A DNA stretch of 64,000 bases from JAXMAF01 sp046350555 (GTDB lineage Bacteria > Planctomycetota > Phycisphaerae > Phycisphaerales > SM1A02): positions 1 to 64,000 of the forward strand of contig JAXMAF010000011.1 in assembly GCA_046350555.1 (NCBI GenBank), written 5' to 3'. Below, piece by piece: positions 59,658 through 64,000 of the stretch (the stretch's first letter is position 1; each line of letters begins with the position of its first letter). The position numbers were made by a program, and so were the translations under genes. The notes under the pieces are model-generated. The model did not search any database. It had not been told where the DNA came from and saw only the letters and a list, made by a program, of their open reading frames with translations.

Positions 59658-61985
59658 CTACGGCGACGCTCCCCACGAACTGAGCAGGATCCCCAGGTCG
59701 CCGCCGTTCACGAGCCCGTCGCAGTCGAGATCGCCGCTGCCGGCGCCGCCCCATTGGCTGAGCATGATGCCGAGGTCGGCGCCATCGACGAGGAGATCGT
59801 CGTTGAGATCCGAGTCCGCGAAGAGGAGCGTGACGGTCGTCGGCGCGGTGGCGACGGACCAGATCGGGAACGTGGAGACGGGCGGCAGGTCCTGCGCCGC
59901 GAACATGCCGCCGATCGAGCCGGCGGTCATGATCACGAACGCGTCGCACGGCGCCGGGACGTAACCGCCGATCTGCACCGCTCGCACGAGGCCGTCAAGC
60001 GTCGCCGCGCCGCCGACAGTGCTCTTGCCATTGACGAAGCCGGCCATTCCGTCGGAGCCAAAGTCGATGGAATAGGTTCCGGTTGGGCCGAAGGTCAGGT
60101 TCGCCGCAGCGGCCAGCACGCTGGTCTGGTCGATGTCCAGCGTGCCGTCGACCGCGAGAGGCAGCGGAACCGCCTGGGTGCGGTCGCTCTCGAGGCGCAG
60201 GGCGCCGATGGGTGAGATCGTGGTCAGTCCGGCGAGCAGGTTGGCGCCCGTGAATGACTCGAGGATCTGCGCCGTCGGTCCGTCCAAGGTCACGTCCGCG
60301 GCGATGGTCGCCAACGCGGTCGTCGGCAGCCGCAGCGTGCCCTTGACGCGCCACTGGCCGCCGGTGAGTGTCGTGCCGGCAAGGTTCGATGAACTGCCGG
60401 CGGCATCGAACTCGCCGAGATGAACATCGAGCAGGCCGTTGTTCTCGAGCTGCACGATGTTCAACGTCACCGTGCCGGCGCCGACCTTGGTGGCCGCGCC
60501 GTTGACGCGGAGGACGTTGGTGCCGCCGTTGGCGTTCACCGAGATCGCCCCGGACCCGCCGATGTTGAACACGTCGGGCGCCGCCGTGTCGATCTGGAGG
60601 ACGCCGTCGGCGAAGAAGGCCATGCCCGCGCCCGACCACGTTCCGGCGCCGTCGACCTCCAGCGTCGTGTACAGGAATCGGGTGTTGCTGGCGGTCATGT
60701 TCAGCGAGCCTGTCTTCGCCACGCGGATCGATCCGTCGGTCGATGTCGTTCCGTTGCCGATGGCGCCGCCGGACCAGGTGAGGGTTCCGGCGACGACGAG
60801 GGACTTGTCGGAGGTCGCCGCCAGGAATCCACCGGAGACGGTCGCAGTGTCGGCGAAGGAGTCGGCGCCGCACGTGAGCGAGCCGCTGGATACCACGATG
60901 GCGCCGGCGTCGACGCCGCCGGCGATCGTCACTGTGCCGCCGGCGGCGGTGACCGTGCCGGCGGTGACGATCGCGTTTGGATAGGTGGTTGTGCCGGAGG
61001 AGAACTGGATGTCGAGGTCGCCGACGATGTCGCTGGAACCAGTGAAGGTGTGGTTGCCTCCCAGTGTCAACTTCGTCCCTGCGACGCCAATGAAGTCGCC
61101 GGAGCTCGATCCACCGCCTTGGAATCCAATTGAGCCCAGATGGAGGTCCACGAGGCCGTTGTTCTGGAGCTGGACGCCGTTCCCGATCGTGACCGACGAG
61201 GTGCCGGCCCTCGTGAGCGTGCCGTTGACGCGGAGGACGTTGGTGCCGCCGTTGTTGCTCGCCAGGATCACTCCGGGCCCGCCGACATTGAACACGTCCG
61301 GCGGGACGGTGTCGATCTGGAGGACGCCGTCGTGGAAGAAGAGGTTCCCCATCGCCGACCACGTTCCGGCGCCGTCGACCTCCAGGGTCGTGTTCAGGAA
61401 GCGGGTGGTGTTCAAGGTCATGATCAGCGAGCCGGTCTCCGCCACGCGGATCGATCCGTCGGTCGATGTCGTCGCGTCGCCGATGGTGCCGCCCGACCAG
61501 ACGAGCGTTCCTTCGACGACAAGGGATGTGGCGGGCGCCATCACCAAGCTTGCCGCCGCGCCGAAGACCGTCGCCATGTTGGCGAAGGAGTCGGCCCCGA
61601 GGGTGAGCGAGCCGCTGGACACGACGAAGGTGCCGGCGTCGACGCCGCCGACGGCGTTGAACGTGCCGTTGGCCGTGAGCGTCGCCGACGCGGCGAAGGT
61701 CGACGCGCCATCAACCTGCAACTGGCCAGTTGGGGCGATCGTGAGCGCCTCCGCGCAGGACAACGAAGCGATGGCGGGGACGCTCGAGGTCACCGTGACC
61801 GTCACCGTCGCCGCTGCGTCGACGTCGATGTCGACGATGTCTCCCGGCTGCGGCACGCCCGGTGGACTCCAGTTGGCGCCGACGTTCCAGTCGCCGCTGC
61901 CGGCGTTCCAGCTCTTGTTGACGGCGAAGGCGCTCGCGGCGCCGGCGGCCGCTCCCATCACGACCACGATTCGAGCAATTCTCAT
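59658..61985 (-). CDS. secreted beta-helix protein with internal duplication and GADLG tail
   Basis: About 775 residues. GGGAGG lies 6 bases before ATG 61985. The signal peptide (about 1-22, ending ASAFAV) is followed by KSWNAGSGDWNVGANWSPPG, the W-GDW-NW motif of planctomycete autotransporter-like proteins. The body is beta-helix-like and contains two long near-repeats: GVDAGTFVVSSGSLTLGADS to NVLRVNGTLTRAG, and GVDAGAIVVSSGSLTCGADS to NVLRVNGAATKVG. Each is about 160 residues and highly similar, a recent internal duplication. Two dockerin-like motifs end the protein; the first has the loop DLNDDLLVD in place of the usual NGDG. Confidence 0.85.
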   Translation of the reverse strand: MRIARIVVVMGAAAGAASAFAVNKSWNAGSGDWNVGANWSPPGVPQPGDIVDIDVDAAATVTVTVTSSVPAIASLSCAEALTIAPTGQLQVDGASTFAASATLTANGTFNAVGGVDAGTFVVSSGSLTLGADSFANMATVFGAAASLVMAPATSLVVEGTLVWSGGTIGDATTSTDGSIRVAETGSLIMTLNTTRFLNTTLEVDGAGTWSAMGNLFFHDGVLQIDTVPPDVFNVGGPGVILASNNGGTNVLRVNGTLTRAGTSSVTIGNGVQLQNNGLVDLHLGSIGFQGGGSSSGDFIGVAGTKLTLGGNHTFTGSSDIVGDLDIQFSSGTTTYPNAIVTAGTVTAAGGTVTIAGGVDAGAIVVSSGSLTCGADSFADTATVSGGFLAATSDKSLVVAGTLTWSGGAIGNGTTSTDGSIRVAKTGSLNMTASNTRFLYTTLEVDGAGTWSGAGMAFFADGVLQIDTAAPDVFNIGGSGAISVNANGGTNVLRVNGAATKVGAGTVTLNIVQLENNGLLDVHLGEFDAAGSSSNLAGTTLTGGQWRVKGTLRLPTTALATIAADVTLDGPTAQILESFTGANLLAGLTTISPIGALRLESDRTQAVPLPLAVDGTLDIDQTSVLAAAANLTFGPTGTYSIDFGSDGMAGFVNGKSTVGGAATLDGLVRAVQIGGYVPAPCDAFVIMTAGSIGGMFAAQDLPPVSTFPIWSVATAPTTVTLLFADSDLNDDLLVDGADLGIMLSQWGGAGSGDLDCDGLVNGGDLGILLSSWGASP

Positions 61986-62108
61986 GGCGTACCTCCCGAT
62001 GATGGAAGGCCATCTTGACGCGCCCGGGGCGGCCATCGCAAGCGTCTTCCCCGGCGCCAGATGCGCTCCCTCAGCGGCATGTTGGCGACGCCAAGGATGC
62101 AACGGGAG

Positions 62109-62150
62109 TCCGAAGGTGTCGGGTACCTTCGCTCCATGCGGTTCAGGCTG
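62109..62150. repeat. dispersed palindromic repeat R2, half copy
   Basis: TCCGAAGGTGTCGGGTACCT and the following CGCTCCATG match the left half of copies 1 and 2. The right half is absent or decayed. It lies upstream of the beta-helix gene, between it and the small lipoprotein gene. Confidence 0.7.
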
Positions 62151-62216
62151 CCCTCCGCATCGGCTCGAAGCGAGCATTGCTTGACCGTGCGCCATCGCCC
62201 GACGACGCTACGCGCC

Positions 62217-62723
62217 ATGACTTGTCTGTCCTGCCTGTCCTGCACGATCCGCACGAGCCGCCTCTTCCGCACGTCGACAACGCTCGCGTGCACGCTCGTC
62301 GGCCTCGCCCTCGTCGCGTGCACCACGCGCACCGCGGAGTTTCCCGGTCGGTCGCCGGAGGTCGTCTGGACGGCGATGAAGGTCGTCGCCGCCGAGCCGC
62401 GCTACGACGACTGGATCGTCTTCGAGAACGACTACTACGCCGACGAGGCGACGCGTTGCATCGATGTCTACCGCCACCTGCGCCGCGACGTGAACGACGG
62501 CGGCGGAACGCCGACGCGAGAGGACCAGACGTACAAGCTGCGGATGTGCCTGGGCGCGACGGGCGAGGGTGTTCCCGAGGTGACGTTCGCAAGCCGCGCC
62601 TTCGCCATGCCGGCGGACGCGTGGAGCGAGGCCGACCGCTACTTCGCGGAGGTGCGATCGGTCCTCGATGCGGCGGGCACGGGTCCGGCGGCTCGCCCCG
62701 CAGAGTCGACCCCGACGCGATAA
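62217..62723 (+). CDS. small lipoprotein of unknown function
   Basis: About 168 residues from ATG 62217 (no strong ribosome site; the frame is open upstream through the half repeat). A Cys-rich n-region (MTCLSCLSCTIRTSR) precedes a hydrophobic segment and a lipobox (LALVAC). The mature part begins TTRTAEFPGRSPEVVWTAMK and has strand/helix alternation (DWIVFENDYYADEATRCIDV, EVTFASRAFAMPADAW), similar in size to DUF3568-like lipoproteins, though this is not certain. It is 107 bases upstream of isocitrate dehydrogenase, but a functional link is doubtful. Confidence 0.7.
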   Translation: MTCLSCLSCTIRTSRLFRTSTTLACTLVGLALVACTTRTAEFPGRSPEVVWTAMKVVAAEPRYDDWIVFENDYYADEATRCIDVYRHLRRDVNDGGGTPTREDQTYKLRMCLGATGEGVPEVTFASRAFAMPADAWSEADRYFAEVRSVLDAAGTGPAARPAESTPTR

Positions 62724-62830
62724 GCTGCGTGCTCCTCGCCGACCGGCGCGACGTGCGATTCGTCCCGCCGGCGCGGCCGGGCCTGCCGCGTCGGCTGCGC
62801 GTCGTCGCACACGTTCACACGGAGTCCTTC

Positions 62831-64000
<1,170 letters not shown>

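Overview
The window is high-GC DNA that looks like a member of the Planctomycetota, probably of the Phycisphaerae. This placement is an inference from gene content, not from a marker gene. The supporting signs are nine secreted proteins ending in paired dockerin-like motifs of the form GD-NGDG-VDGADLG-LLG-W, an ECF sigma factor of the planctomycete-rich Sig-70_X6 type followed by a Ser/Thr kinase-TPR protein, several CRTAC1/FG-GAP proteins, and many TPR lipoproteins. There are no rRNA genes and no CRISPR array. Two tRNA genes are present: Arg-ACG on the minus strand near 9.85 kb and Gly-TCC on the plus strand near 45.65 kb.

Layout. 0.2-8.4 kb: a secreted TPR protein, a TolQ/ExbB and TolR/ExbD pair, and a giant membrane protein with PD40 propeller repeats and a C-terminal alpha-toroid; this reads as an envelope energy-transduction cluster. 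A 247-bp palindrome separates it from a convergent HAD-type lipoprotein phosphatase. 10-19.5 kb: a nitrilase-family hydrolase, then a run of TPR lipoprotein, FG-GAP protein, membrane pentaheme cytochrome c with a b561-like N-terminus, and CRTAC1 protein. 19.7-26.7 kb (minus strand): two paralogous FG-GAP proteins and a diheme cytochrome of the thiol-oxidoreductase type, all with GADLG tails. 27.5-32 kb: a second TPR-lipoprotein/CRTAC1 pair and a HEAT-like secreted protein. 32-34.7 kb: a SPOR lipoprotein (minus) divergent from an AMP-forming acyl-CoA synthetase. 34.8-41 kb: a secreted FG-GAP protein (minus), then sigma factor plus kinase. 41-51 kb: a frameshifted lipoprotein, a Cys-rich repeat protein, peroxiredoxin, tRNA-Gly with degenerate duplications of its 3' end, a remnant of a REP-associated transposase, and two more GADLG proteins. 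51-55 kb: an AT-richer orphan gene (possible foreign origin) and an AAA/DUF4143 ATPase whose Walker A lysine is replaced by methionine. 55.3-58 kb: a BlaI-type repressor with a near-perfect 42-bp operator and an overlapping M56 metalloprotease-thioredoxin gene broken by frameshifts. 58-64 kb: an unrecognised secreted helical protein, a beta-helix GADLG protein, a small lipoprotein and the start of NADP-isocitrate dehydrogenase, cut by the window end.

General notes. Most genes encode exported proteins, so the region looks like part of the envelope and secreted repertoire. At least four genes show disruptions that look like single-base indels (about 12.0, 42.2, 55.27, 56.35 and 56.69 kb); these may be real decay or assembly errors. 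Three dispersed repeat families are visible: a palindromic one between genes (54.0, 59.5, 62.1 kb), one embedded inside protein-coding genes (4.9, 38.1, 56.2 kb), and the recurrent GADLG domain. Very long antisense reading frames are by-products of GC-rich codon usage and are not annotated.
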